Part shown: in pieces, positions 1 through 12,051 of the stretch
How positions within the stretch are numbered: position 1 is the first letter of the stretch
Layout of the letters: every line of letters begins with the position of its first letter
Assembly (NCBI GenBank): GCA_047967505.1
Contig: CM106538.1
Origin: Dipteris shenzhenensis
Taxonomy: Eukaryota; Polypodiophyta; Polypodiopsida; Gleicheniales
DNA length: 64,000 nucleotides
Direction: 5' to 3' (one strand)
The notes under the pieces: generated by a model
Database searches by the model: none
What the model was told of the DNA's origin: nothing
What the model saw: only the letters and a program-made list of their open reading frames with translations
Program-made: the position numbers and the translations under genes

Positions 1-1530
1 GAATCAAGTACTTATCGGATGGGGGCTCCACTTTGCACCCAAGTCAAGTTAAACTAGGTTGAGGTGCATGAAAGTATTGTGACCAGTGGATATGCTTTGC
101 ATGATCGATCATGCATTATACACTGTTTTCCCCCTAGTGATATGCACATCTATAAGAAAACACGCCCTTAGGTGTGTTATCCAACCAAGTACTGATCTAA
201 TGGGTGTGCATTTTTTCAAACAATTTTATACCACCTAGGTTGAGGTGCAAGTAAAGTATTGTGCCGATCGGATATGCATTGCATGGTCAATTGAGAATTA
301 AATACTGTTTTTGCCTTAGTGTCAAGCACATTGGTAAAAAAACACGGTCTTGGGTGTGTTATCGGATCAAGTACTTATCTGACTGACATGCCACTTTTCA
401 TGAAACTCGATGACACCTAGGTTGAGGTGGGTACAAAGTATTGTGCCCATCGGATGTACTTTGCATGGTATATCATGTATCAAACTCCGTTTGTGCCTCA
501 ATGTCATGCACAACCATAAAAAACACGCTTTTAGGTGTGTTATCCGACCAACTTCTTATAGGACCACTTTGCATGCAATGCAATACCACAATTTTTAAGG
601 CTCATGTAAAGTATTGTGCCCATCGGATATGCTTTGCATTGTCGATCAAGCATTAAACACCATTTTGGCCTTAGTGTCATGCACAACCGTCAAAAAACGT
701 GGTCCTAGATGTGTTATTCGACTAAGTACTTATGGGATGGGAATGCCACTTTGCATGTAAGTCAATAACACCTAGGTTGAGATGTGTGCAAAGTATTGTG
801 ACGATCGGATATGCGTTGCATTGTCGATCAAGCATAAAACATGGTTTTTGCCTTAGTGTCATGGACAACCATTAAAAAACATGGTCCTAGGTGTGATATT
901 CAAAAAAGTACTTGTCGGATGGAGGAGCCACTTTGCAAGGAAGTCAATTTCAGCTAGGTTGATATGCGTGCATAGTATTGTGTCTATCGGTTATGCTTTG
1001 CATGGGGGATCACACATTATATACCATTTTTCCCTTAGTGTTATGCACATCTGTCAAAGAACACGCTCTTAGGTGTATTATCATACCAAGTACTTATTGA
1101 ATGGGTGTTCCACTTTGCGTGGAACACCATACCACCACTTTTGAGACACGTGCAAAGTATTGTGCCCATCGGATATGCTTTGCATTGTAGATTGAGTATT
1201 AAATACCGTTTTTGCTTTGGTGTCATGTAGAATCGTCAAAAAACACGATCTTAGGTGTGTTTTTCAAACAAGTACTTATCGGATGGGGCTGCCACTTTGC
1301 ACACAAGTCAATACTACCTAGGTTGAGGAATGTGCAAAGTCTTGTGTCCATTGGATATGCTTTGCATAGTCGATCGCACGTTATACACCATTTTGTTCCT
1401 AGTGTTATGCACAATCGTCATAAAATACGTTTGTAGGTATGTTATCCAAACAAGTACTTATGGGATGGATGCACCACTTTGTATGCAAGTCAATACAACC
1501 TAGGTTGAGGCATGTACAAAGTTTGTACCC
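1..1530. repeat. ~181-bp tandem satellite array, about 8.4 copies
   Basis: The phrase around CTTATCGGATGG recurs near 10, 192, 371, 729, 911, 1094, 1275 and 1457, with one more diverged unit near 552. The period is therefore about 179-183 bp. Each unit also carries a TAGGTTGAGGTG-like block, a GTATTGTGCCCATCGGATATG block and a GTGTCATGCACA block. The array is cut by the left window edge and ends near 1530. Unit length fits the size class of many plant centromeric or pericentromeric satellites, but position alone does not prove this. Short reading frames inside it are shadows of the repeat. Confidence 0.93.
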
Positions 1531-1796
1531 ATCGGAGAAATGTAGATGTGATAATATTAGCAAATTCTTGGTATGTGTATATGTGTGTGTGTGTGGCAAA
1601 CAATTTTGATACAACAAAGTAAACACCTAGTGCACAAATCATGCACTTCAAACCTTGAGTATTGTGTCCAAATAAAAGCTGAAATAAGCATGTTGATGAG
1701 GATAAATATGCCCTTGAATAAAAGCACAGTTGTTGTATGACCACGATAGGATCGCTTTGACACCTGTGATTTTGTGCACATGTAAGTTTGCAAAGA
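1531..1796. other. Intergenic; short GT-rich microsatellite only
   Basis: There is no supported gene. A short (GT)n run lies near 1573-1596. The minus-strand frames here are short and not coding-like. Confidence 0.6.
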
Positions 1797-2065
1797 GTAT
1801 AAAAAATCATGTAATAATATATTAATAGTTTGCAAATGTGTATAGCGAGTGAGTAATGGGAAGTGGAAGTGGGAGTGAGGAGAGAGGAGTGGAATGGGAG
1901 AGGGGAGGTAATAGGGGTGTATGATAATAAGTATAAAAAATAGTATAATAATATATTAATAATTTGCAAATGGCAAGTGAGTATTGGGAAGTGGAAGTGA
2001 GAGTGGGGAGGGAGGAATGGAATGGGAGAGGGGGAGGTGATAGGGGAGTAGGATAATAAGGGAGT
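1797..2065. repeat. Two-copy direct repeat, ~134 bp
   Basis: A block starting AGTATAAAAAAT and running through TAATATATTAATA, TTTGCAAATG and GGGAAGTGGAAGTG begins at about 1797 and again at about 1931. The copies are close in sequence. This marks the transition from the satellite to the purine-rich region. Confidence 0.85.
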
Positions 2066-2295
2066 GAAATGAGTGAGGGGAGTTAATAGGGGATGAAAAA
2101 GAGGAGGGTGAGATGGGGAAATATGGGATTTTGGGAAATGGAAGGGTGGGATAGGGAAATGGGAGGAGTATGGGACGTGGTGGAAATGTGGGATAGGAGT
2201 GGTGGCAATGGGGGAGGAAGAAGGAGAGTGGAGGAATGGAAAGCCAAAAGGACAGAGGGGAGGAATGGAAAGCCAATAGGAGAGGAGGAGGAAAA
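2066..2295. repeat. Purine-rich low-complexity tract
   Basis: The stretch is nearly all A and G on the plus strand, with GGGAAATGGGAGG-like degenerate repeats. The overlapping open frames on both strands reflect composition bias and are not called as genes. Confidence 0.7.
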
Positions 2296-2450
2296 CCTAG
2301 TTTTTCTTATATATAGTGTTCCTTCTTCATTCATTCTCCCCTCATTTCATTCGTTGAAGCAAGAAAGCAAGGACGAGCAAGAAAGCAAGGAAGGAAGAGC
2401 AAGAAAGCAAGAAAGAGCAAAGTTACAAACTTTTTCCAGGTACTTGTAAA
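2296..2450 (+). promoter_or_regulatory. TATA-box promoter-like module, copy 1
   Basis: TATATATA lies at about 2308-2315. It is followed by a pyrimidine-rich start-like stretch (CTTCTTCATTCATTCTC), then CATTTCATTSGTTGAAGCAA, then an AGGTACTTG sequence that resembles a splice donor. The same order recurs at 5,250-5,400. It may be the promoter of a retroelement LTR, but TG...CA ends were not found. Confidence 0.4.
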
Positions 2451-2504
2451 TTTTTTTCATTAATTCTTTATCTAAGTGTTGTAGATTTGTTTTTTTTAAA
2501 TTTG

Positions 2505-2860
2505 AAGACAGAGAAATAAAGAAAGAGAGAGCAACTAGAGAGAGAGAGAGAAAGTTTAGAGAGAAGGAGAGGAGCCTTGGGGGCTGCAGCCTCCAGAATG
2601 AAGAGGGAAGTGGAGGGGGGACCAGATCAGGAGGAAACGAGGGAGGGAGGAGAGAGAGAGGGGGTTATGAGAGAGAGATGTGCGAGGAGCTAGAGAGAGA
2701 GAGAAAGTTTAGAGAGAAGGAGAGGAGCCTTGGGGGCCGTGGCCTCCAGGAGGAAGAGGGAAGTGGAGGGGGGAGAAAGAGGGAGGAGAGAGAGAGGGGG
2801 GTATGAGAGAGAGAGGTTCAAGAGGGAGGTGGGGGGATGGAGTGGTGGAGGGGGGAGATA
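2505..2860. repeat. GA-rich tract with two GC palindromes
   Basis: GAGAGA runs are interrupted by GC-rich near-palindromes at about 2574-2597 and 2727-2750 (CTTGGGGGCCGTGGCCTCC). The two flanking purine-rich blocks are themselves duplicated. Confidence 0.8.
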
Positions 2861-3641
2861 AAGGGAGGAAAGGAAGAGGCAGCAGGAGGGGGAGGCAGTT
2901 GGGGGAGGCGACGAGAGGGGCGGCAGTAGGGGGAGGTGGCAGGAGGGGGAGGCGACGGTAGAGGGGGGAGCGGTGGTACAGGGAGGCAACGAGAGGGTGA
3001 GGGGGCGATAGTAGGGGGAGGCGACGGGAGGGGGAGGCAGGAGGGGGGAGCGGGGATACGGGGTAGGGAGGCGGGAGGGGGGAGTGGGGGTAGGGAGGCG
3101 GGAGGGGGGAACGGGGGTGCGAAAGTGGGGGTAGGGGGAGGCGGGAGGGGGGAGGCAGGGTAGGGGGCGGTGGGGTAGGGGGAGGCAGTAGGGGGGAGCG
3201 GCGGTAGGGGGAGGCAGTGGGAGGTTGAGGGGGCAGGAGGGGGGAGCGAGGGTAGGGAGGCGGGAGGGGGGAGTGGGGGTAGGGGAGTGGCGGGGAGGCG
3301 GCGGGAGGGGGAGGCGAGGTAGGAGGAGGCAGGAGGGGGGAGCGGGGGTAGGGGGCAGTAGGGTGTAGGGAGGGGGGAGCAGGGGTAGGGACACGGGAGG
3401 GGGGAGCAGGGGTGGGGGAGCAGGGGTAGGGGGAGGCGAGAGGGGGGATGAGGTAGGGGGCGACGGGGTAGGGGGAGGCGGGAGGGGGGAGCGGCAGTAG
3501 GGGGAGGCGGCGGGAGGTTGAGCGGAGGGAGGGGGTAGGGAGGCGGGAGGGGGAAGCGGGGGTAGGGGAGTAGCGGTAGGGGGAGTGGGGGTAGGGGGAG
3601 GCAGGAGGGGGGAGGCGGGGTAGGGGGCAGCGGGGTAGGGA
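2861..3641. repeat. G-rich minisatellite (interrupted by a MITE)
   Basis: Degenerate units of GGGGGAGGCGGGAGGGGGGAG plus variants with GGGGTAGGG are repeated throughout and continue at 3889-3970 beyond the inserted MITE. The plus strand carries dense runs of three or more G, so G-quadruplex potential is high. The opposite-strand frame at 2690-3688 encodes only Pro/Ser/Leu-rich low-complexity sequence and is not called as a gene. Confidence 0.85.
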
Positions 3642-3888
3642 CTCGGGGGGGTCACTATGTATAAACCCTCTATATCACGTGCGTTCAAGGCCTATATTTA
3701 AAGTCCCTTATATGTAAAAATTTTCATTAATAAAATGTACCCCTTTTCTATACAAATCTGTAAATTTTTTCCAAACCTATTTTAAATAGTCCCTTATGTA
3801 TATTTATTTCTGTAAATTTTAGAAATAAAAAAAATCCTTCTGTTGAACTCACGTGATAGGGTTACATATGATGAGTGACCCCCCCGAG
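3642..3888 (+). mobile_element. MITE copy 1, 247 bp, 8-bp target duplication
   Basis: The element starts CTCGGGGGGGTCACT and ends with the inverted form AGTGACCCCCCCGAG. The inverted repeats continue imperfectly inward through TATGTA, AACCCT and TATCACGTG. Flanks are GGTAGGGA at 3634-3641 and 3889-3896, a perfect 8-bp direct repeat. The interior is AT-rich and has no coding capacity. It sits in the G-rich minisatellite. Copies 2-4 are nearly identical, which suggests recent movement. Confidence 0.95.
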
Positions 3889-3984
3889 GGTAGGGAGAGG
3901 CGGGAGGGGGGAGCGACGATAGGGGGAGGCGGCGAGAGGGTGAGGGGGTGGCGGTAGGGGGAGGTGGCAGGAGGGGGAGGCAGG

Positions 3985-4036
<52 letters not shown>

Positions 4037-4990
4037 GCCTTGGCGGCTGTGGCCCCTAGGGTCAAAGGAGTGAGGAAAGGGAGAGGAGAGAGAGAGAATG
4101 AGGGAAGGGAGAGGAGGGAGAGAGAAAGAAGGGGGAGGCGGCATAGAGAGGGAGGGGAGAGAGAGAGAGAGGAGTGAGGGGAGGGAGGGGAGGGAGAGAG
4201 AGAGAGAGAGAGAGAGTGAGAGAGAGAGAGGGGGGTCCTGGCAGCCGCGGCCCCCAGGGTGAGAGGAGTGAGGAAAGGGAGAGGAGAGAGAGAGAATGAG
4301 GGGAGGGAGAGAAGGGAGATAGAAAGAAGGGGGAGGTGGCATAGAGAGGGAGGGGAGAGAGAGAGAGAGGAGTGAGGGGAGGGAGGGGAGGGAGAGAGAG
4401 AGAGAGAGAAATAGAGAGAGGAGAGAGAGAGAATGAGGGAAGGGAGAGGAGGGAGAGAGAAAGAGAAGTGAGGAGGAATGAGGGGAGGAGAGAGAGAGAG
4501 AAAGTGAGGGGAGGAGAGGAGAGAGAGAGATAGAAGCCCCTGGAGGCTGTGGTCCCCAGGGATGACAGGAGAGTGAGAGGAGTAAGGGAGGGAGAGGAGT
4601 GAGAGCGAGGAGGGAAGGGGAGGGGAGGAGAGAGAGAGAAGGAAGAGAGAGAGAGAGAGGACTCTTGGGGGCCGCGGCCCCCAGTGAGAGAAGAGGGAAG
4701 GGAGTGGAGAGGAGTTAGAGTGGAAGTGGAGAGGGAAGGTACATGACTAGAGAGAGAGGGGTGAGAAGACATGATGGAGAGGGAAACACTACTAGAGAGA
4801 GAGGAGAGATGAGAAGACTTTAGGGAGAGAGGAAGGTAAGCGACTAGAGAGAGAGGAGAGATGAGAAGACTTGAGGGAGAGAGGAAGGTATGCAACTAGA
4901 GAGAGAGAGAGATATGCGACTAGAGAGGGAGCTTCATTAGAGAGAGAGAGCCCGCTACATAGAGAAGAGGAGAGGAGTAGAGGGAGAGGT
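3889..4990. repeat. G-rich minisatellite remainder, then GA-rich tract with four GC palindromes
   Basis: The G-rich minisatellite resumes to about 3970. GA microsatellite and GGGAGGGGAGAG-type repeats follow. GC palindrome copies lie at about 4036-4062, 4236-4258, 4536-4560 and 4664-4684. The last contains the perfect palindrome TGGGGGCCGCGGCCCCCA. Confidence 0.85.
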
Positions 4991-5239
4991 CGAATTCTTA
5001 CAACTAAGAGTAGAATGACCCACAAGCAAGAGTAATAAACAAGAGCCTACCACGAGCAAGAGCGACAAATAAGAAGAGACATATGAGAAGAATGAAGAGG
5101 GACATATGAGAAGAATGTCGAACACAAATCCAATAGTATCAAGAAGAATGTTGAACACCAATTTGAATTCAAATTTATCTTGAAGAATGAATTCAAATTT
5201 CCCTCTCTTTTTTTAAAATTCAAATTTATTCGTGAGTCG
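4991..5239. other. Intergenic with a short duplicated AGAAG-rich word
   Basis: No gene is supported. A GAGGGACATATGAGAAGAATG-like word occurs twice near 5075-5120, and an ATTCAAATTT word recurs near 5163-5225. Confidence 0.5.
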
Positions 5240-5400
5240 GAGGAGTGGGCTCGTTTTTCTTATATATACTCTTCTTTCCATTCATTCATTCTCATTCTCT
5301 CCTCACTTCATTGAAGCAACCAAGAGCGGAAGAGCAAGGATAAGTGGAGCCTTACTTTTTTCACTTTTTCTAGGTACTTGCAATTCTTTTACTTTATTTG
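5240..5400 (+). promoter_or_regulatory. TATA-box promoter-like module, copy 2
   Basis: TTTTTCTTATATATA lies at about 5254-5268. It is followed by CATTCATTCATTCTC, a CTTCATTGAAGCAA block and CTAGGTACTTGCAATTC, in the same order as the module at 2,296. The AAATTTGAA-then-GAGAGA transition also repeats downstream (about 2,500, 5,520 and 5,950), so this is one of at least two copies of a larger unit. Confidence 0.4.
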
Positions 5401-5524
5401 CAATTCTACAATTCTTCTTGGAATTCTTTTTCTTTACTTACAATTCTTTTTCAATTAGTTTCTTGTTAGAGTTTTTGAGTTCTATTTCAATTAATTTCTT
5501 ATTGAAATTTGTGTTCTAAATTTG

Positions 5525-7150
<1,626 letters not shown>

Positions 7151-7681
7151 AGAAAGTTTTATATATTTACATGTTTTATATTATACTTTTAAAAAAATAT
7201 AAAAGAGTGAATTTATGGTTTGTTTTAAAGGTGAGATAATATTTATATATATATTCATCTTTTAAATTGAAAAATGTTAACTTTTCTTTAGATACTTGCT
7301 CTTCATTTCTCTCACATGCAGGTTTAGCCTCTACATCAAAACCCCTTCTTTTGCATATTTAAACCTCTTAAACCCCAGCACATTAAAATGAACACAAAAA
7401 AAGAAATTATTTATTGCTTTTCTTCGCTTCGACGGTTGGTTTAGCATAGATTAGATTGCCTTAGAGGAGAGACAATTCTCCAAGTTGCCAATTAAAGCCA
7501 TGCTCAAATTTTTCTAACTAGTTCCTAATTGTTGTCAGTCCCTTCACTCACATGCGGTTTCACACTCATAACATGCTATTAAATAAGACCTTTTACCATT
7601 TACCAAGAAGTTTATCAATGGGCAGATTGCATGAGCAAATAGCAGATATCAGTGGACAGATTACATGTCATGGGGCATATT
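7151..7681. other. AT-rich intergenic stretch, no gene seen
   Basis: I see no coding, RNA or repeat feature here beyond AT-rich composition. Confidence 0.5.
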
Positions 7682-7843
7682 GGAGCTTGATGACTATAGT
7701 GGTCATTTTATTTCATTGTAAATCTTTATTGGTTATTTTTATTGCATTTGTACAAATATTTAAGCTCATTTATTATCATAAAAAACCTTGTAAAGCCTTA
7801 TAGGCTATTTTTCACATTTATTGCCATATGAAGCGCCTTGTAA
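7682..7843 (+). repeat. Inverted repeat block, left arm
   Basis: The reverse complement of this block matches 12,052-12,237. Shared words include CAAGGCTT or CAAGGCG before CATATGGCAATAAATGTG, AATAGCCTA, AAATATTTGTACAAATG and CCAATAAAG. The right arm carries one extra internal unit. The blocks flank the minus-strand part of Copia A, outside its LTRs. Confidence 0.8.
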
Positions 7844-7977
7844 TAAACCCGACCATTCACTATTTAATGAGTATCAGTGGGCTGCATAAGTGGATATTAG
7901 TGGAATAGTTTTTAGTGGGTAGATTGCGTCAGTTGGGTATCAGTGCATAGATATCAATGGATGGTCAGATTACATGT

Positions 7978-8147
7978 TGAAAGTGCTCTCAACGGAAGCA
8001 AGAACAGAAGAGGGAGAGAGAGAAACAGAGAGCCACATAAGTTTTGGTAGGTGCAAAAAACCCTAATCTTCTTTTTCATTCATTTATATATGTGTTTGAG
8101 TATTGTACATAACCGAGGTAAAGGCACAGTGACCTTTAACCCCCACA
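7978..8147 (-). mobile_element. Copia A 3' LTR, ~170 bp
   Basis: Read on the minus strand it starts TGTGGGGGTTAAAGGTCAC and ends GAGAGCACTTTCA, giving TG...CA ends. It matches the plus-strand LTR at 12,253-12,423 along its length. A purine-rich stretch (AAGTGGGAGG) precedes it on the minus strand and serves as the expected polypurine tract. The LTR is unusually short for a Copia element. Confidence 0.85.
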
Positions 8148-8200
8148 ACCTCCCACTTAAAGGACAATGTGCCTTTAAGGGAGAACAACCAGTGAGCATA

Positions 8201-8764
8201 CTATCCAATGCCCATCCTTACACAACAATACTCAAACCGATGACTAGGTAGACTCTTCGTCAGCATATCTGTAGGGTTATCATCTGTATGAACCTTGACA
8301 AGCTCTATGCGCTTGTCCTCAAGTACCTCCCTGATGAAATGGTACCTAACCTCAATGTGTTTGGTCTTTGCATGAAAGACCGGATTTCGTGCTAGTTGAA
8401 TAGCACTCATGGAATCACTATGCAATGTCGGTATACCTGTATGAATCCCCAAATCTCCCACTAGCTGATCAAGCCATATAGCCTCCTTGCAACCCTCTGT
8501 GGCTGCAACATACTCAGCCTCTATGGTAGACAAAGCAACACACTTCTGTGCACGAGACATCCACGACACTGCACCACCTGCAAAGGTGAACACATAACCA
8601 GAAGTGGATCTCCTACTATCCACATGCCCTGCATAGTCTGAATCTATGTACCCAAGTACACGCATGTCTCCTTTACCAAAGCAGATGCACATCTCCTTGG
8701 TACCCTTCATGTACCTCATGATGCACTTAACTGCCTCCCAATGCCTCTTTCCTGGATTAGCCAT
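8201..8764 (-). pseudogene. Copia A RNase H fragment
   Basis: This is the C-terminal end of a Copia polyprotein. Visible motifs are YIDSDYAG, STSGYVF, ALSTIEAEYVA, HSDSMSAIQLARNPVFH and TKHIEVRYHFIRE, in the expected RNase H order. The frame ends with a stop about 50 bp before the LTR. It is out of frame with the reverse transcriptase fragment upstream, because roughly 40 residues expected between SPKSDE and RYMANPGK are missing. That points to a deletion of about 100-120 bp in the connection region. Confidence 0.93.
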
Positions 8765-9771
8765 ATACCGGCTAACAACTCATCTGATTTGGGACTATCT
8801 GTATGACTCAGTTTCACATATGGAGGCAATGGAGTACTCACTGCCTTCCCCCCCTCCATATTGAAACGCTGCAATACTTTTGTAACATACTCTTTTTGTG
8901 AAAGCCAAAGGAGTTTCCTACTCCGATCACGCATGATGCACATACCAAGAATATGACCTACAAGTCCCAAATCCTTCATATCAAAGGCCTCATGCAACTT
9001 GGCCTTTAATGCATCTAGCTCATAAGTATTCTTGCTAGCCAATAGCATATCATCCACATATAGTGCCAAGATTATCAGGCTATTATCCTTAGCCCTTTTA
9101 GTGTAGAGGCAGTGATCAATTTCACTTCTTCTAAAACCCTGGGACCGAATGAAAGCATCAAACTTCTGATACCATTCTCTAGGCACTTGCTTAAGACCAT
9201 AGAGACTCTTCTTCAGCTTGCAAACTAAATGCTCTTTGCCCTTTTCTTTAAAGCCTTCCGGCTGCACCATGTAAATTTCCTCATGCAAATCCCCATGCAA
9301 GAAAGCTGTCTTGACATCCATCTGCATAAGCTCCATATCCTCTGATGCCACTAGTCCAAGAATGCATCTAAGTGTGGTCATCTTCACAACCGGAGAGAAT
9401 ATCTCATCAAAGTTTACACCCTTCTCTTGCTTGAACCCTTTAGCGACCAAATGGGCCTTGTACCTAGGCACATCATTACCTGTGACCTTCATTTTGTAGA
9501 CCCATTTACATGGCAATGCTTTCTTTCCATGTGGCAAAGAAACCAAGTCCCAAGTCTTATTCTTCATAAGTGAACTCATCTCTGATTGCATAGCATACTC
9601 CCACTTGCATTGATCCTTGCGCATCATAGCCTCTCTATAGCAAGAAGGCTCCCCGCAATCAATAAGCATCACATAGTCTACCCCTAGAACAAACCTATCG
9701 GGCGGTCTAGACACTCTAGATGATCTTCTCAAGGGCATTTCAGCTTGTTGTCCCACCTGCATATTAGCCAC
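8716..9771 (-). pseudogene. Copia A reverse transcriptase fragment
   Basis: This is the RVT_2-type reverse transcriptase of Ty1/Copia elements, which copies element RNA into DNA. Motifs in order are CKWVYKMK, RYKAHLVAKGF, FDEIFSPVVKM, MDVKTAFLHGDLHEEIYM, KKSLYGLKQ and the active-site box LYVDDMLLA. The last lies about 235 residues in and keeps both aspartates. The frame is otherwise long and well preserved, then shifts at the deletion near 8,765. A single in-frame stop near 9,820 separates it from integrase. Confidence 0.95.
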
Positions 9772-9819
9772 ATTTGGCTCATCATTTCCACCAATAGATG
9801 ATCCATCATCTACCCTTGA

Positions 9820-10497
9820 TTATATACCTATGGGAGTACTTGGTGGTACCATTTCTTGCACATTTGGTGCATGGACAACTTGCTGTCTATCAACATATGT
9901 AGGTGGATTCACATCCTGGAAAGTGATTCTCCTCATTTTCACATCCCTCATGGGTGCCTTATGCATCTTCTTCTCATTGAAGACTACATCATGGCTACGT
10001 ATGATCTTCTTTGCTTCTGGATCCCAGAAACGATAGCCCATCTCTCCACTTTCACCAAAACCCAGAAAGATGCATTTCCTAGACTTAGGATCTAGCTTCT
10101 TTCGAAGCTCTTTTGGCACATGTGCATATGCCTCACACCCAAATATATGCAAATGAGAGTAAGAGGGCTTCTTTCCACTCCATGCCTCTTCAGGAATACC
10201 ACCATCCAAACTCTTACTAGGTGATCTATTGATCACATGCACTGCAATCTTCATTGCCTCAGCCCAAAAACCACCAAAAAGACTTGCATTGGAAAGCATG
10301 CATTGCAACCTTTCTTGAATGGTACGGTTCATCTTTTCTACAACTGGATTTTCCTTTGGAGTACGAGGGGATGTGAGCTCCCTCTTAATCCCACGTGTAT
10401 CACAGAAATATTGAAAGTCATGAGAGAGATACTCTCCACCATTGTCGGTCCGTAGGCATTTAAGCGTTCTACCTGACTGATTCTCGACCAAGGCCAA
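9820..10497 (-). pseudogene. Copia A integrase C-terminal half
   Basis: The frame carries the second half of the rve integrase core and the GAG-pol linker. CLRTDNGGEYLS is followed by SPRTPKENPVVEKMNRTIQE. The family usually shows QNGVAERKNRT here, so ENPVVEKMN retains the catalytic-position Glu in altered context. HIFGCEAYAHVPKELRKKLDPKS and the CIFLGFGE chromo-like segment follow. An in-frame TAG near 10,500 splits it from the N-terminal half. Confidence 0.93.
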
Positions 10498-10503
10498 CCA
10501 TTT

Positions 10504-11250
10504 CTAAAATACCTGGAACACATCACTCTTCCAAGATATAGCATAAGCCCACACTTTCCTAGTTGCATCATCAATGAATGCCACATAGTATTCAGCCCCG
10601 CCTAATGACCGTGTAGGCATGGGAACACATACGTCTGAATGCACCAAATCAAGCTTTTCGAACCCTCTCTTTCCCCTTCTTTTATGGGCTAATTCAGTCT
10701 GCTTCCCATAGAGACAATGCTCACAAAATTCAAAATCAGAGAAACTCATATGCGGTACATAACCCAAGCGGCATAAGAGTTTCATTCCATTCTGGGTCAT
10801 GTGCCCCACCCTGTAATGCCACAAAGAAGTGCTTGGCTGCTCGGTTATTGCAACAACATGATCAAATACCACTGATACATGTAAGGGATACAAAGTCCCA
10901 CACTTGGCACCCCTGGCCAAAAGCATAGAGCCCTTCTGAATTTTCCAACTCTGAAAGCCAAAAGTGGTGTGAAAACCAGCATCATCTAGCTGACCCACTG
11001 AAATAAGACTCTTGGTCAACTTAGGAACATGTCTCACATGTTTCAAAATAAATGCAGACCCATTTGCAAAAGAAAACTTTATGTTACCTACTCCCACTAT
11101 GTCACATGCATAGTCATTTCCAAGATGCACACAACCTGTCTTTCCACTGTCATAAGTGGAGAACCATTCCCTATGGGGAGTAACATGGAATGAAGCACTA
11201 GAATCCAAAATCCAATCCTGGGAATATGCATCATCTGAAGTGGTAAGCAA
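10504..11250 (-). pseudogene. Copia A protease and integrase N-terminal half
   Basis: The protease box reads WILDSSASFHVTP, where the family has DSGAS. The Gly after the catalytic Asp-Ser is therefore changed and activity is doubtful. The gag_pre-integrase segment (LWHYRVGHMTQNGMKLL) follows, with the zinc-binding FCEHCLYGKQ, then LDLVHSDVC and FIDDATRKVWAY, which supply the first two integrase aspartates. It is bounded by stops at about 11,250 and 10,501, both in the same reading frame as the neighbouring parts. Confidence 0.93.
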
Positions 11251-11945
11251 CTATGCAAATAAACTAGACATGAAGAGAACATCATTGTCACTATCATGTG
11301 TGACTGCATTGATCTCCTTGATCTTCACTTTTCCTTTGTCCTCCCTTGGACTCTCTTCCTTTTGATTTGCACCCCAATCTGCATTCTTTTTCTTATCCTT
11401 TTGCTCTCTTTTTAGCTTGTAGCAATCCTTTTTCATATGGCCTTTCTTGCCACAGTGGTAACCCTCAATCTTCCATGCCCTGGATTTGCTACAAGACTTC
11501 CCTCTTTCTTGGGACTTCCCCCTAAACTGTGATCTGTCCCTTTGCACATTTAAGGCTGCATCCTGCTTGTTGCCATCCATAAACTTCCATCTAATCTCCT
11601 CGGCCAACAAGCTACCCACAACATCATCAAATTTCAGTACTCCACCAGGTGCAGAGTTATTGATAGTTGTACAGAAGGTATCCCATGAGGATGGCAATGA
11701 ATATAAGAGAAATATTGCCTTAGTCTCCGCATCAAAATTCATCTTCTGAGCCTGAAGCTGGCTGAAAATAATATTGAATTCATTCAAGTGAGAAGCAATG
11801 GAGACCCCTTCCTTCATTTGCAGCTCATAAAACCTCTTCATGAGGTAAACTTTATTAGAGGCAGTTTCCTTTTCATAAGTGGCACACAGTTTCTTCCATA
11901 AATCTTCCATAGTCTGCTCATTTACTACTGTGAAATAGTTGATTG
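11251..11945 (-). pseudogene. Copia A gag, C-terminal two-thirds
   Basis: UBN2/Retrotran_gag-type capsid sequence: LWKKLCATYEKETASNKVYL, SHLNEFNIIFSQLQAQ and AIFLLYSLPSSWDTF. A zinc knuckle follows near 11,450-11,490 that reads YHCGKKGHMKKDC, with the first Cys of the usual CX2C replaced. Coding sense begins abruptly near 11,945 with NYFTVV. The missing N-terminus (SIKKFDGTNFSLWKEQ ... STIRL) is found on the opposite strand at 21,692-21,903, so this gag has been split. Confidence 0.92.
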
Positions 11946-12051
11946 CTCCATAATCCTACAAGAAAAGATAATGAAGAATTGAGATACATACAAGTAAAGT
12001 ACAATATACAAAGCTTGATACAATAAATGTGGGAAATAGCCCAAAAGGCTT

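Noticed and set aside
2690-3688. 332-codon Pro-rich open frame on the minus strand
   Set aside because: It is the G-rich minisatellite read in reverse. It has no domain, no start context, and includes part of the MITE.
3642-3888. Calling the MITE a canonical hAT element
   Set aside because: The 8-bp duplication fits, but the ends begin CTC rather than the usual hAT CA start, and no transposase is seen. Superfamily is left open.
11952-11972. CCTACAAGAAAAG near 11,952 as a CACTA terminus
   Set aside because: It resembles CACTACAAGAAA, but no partner terminus or 3-bp duplication was found. The real CACTA ends are at 12,460 and 20,268.
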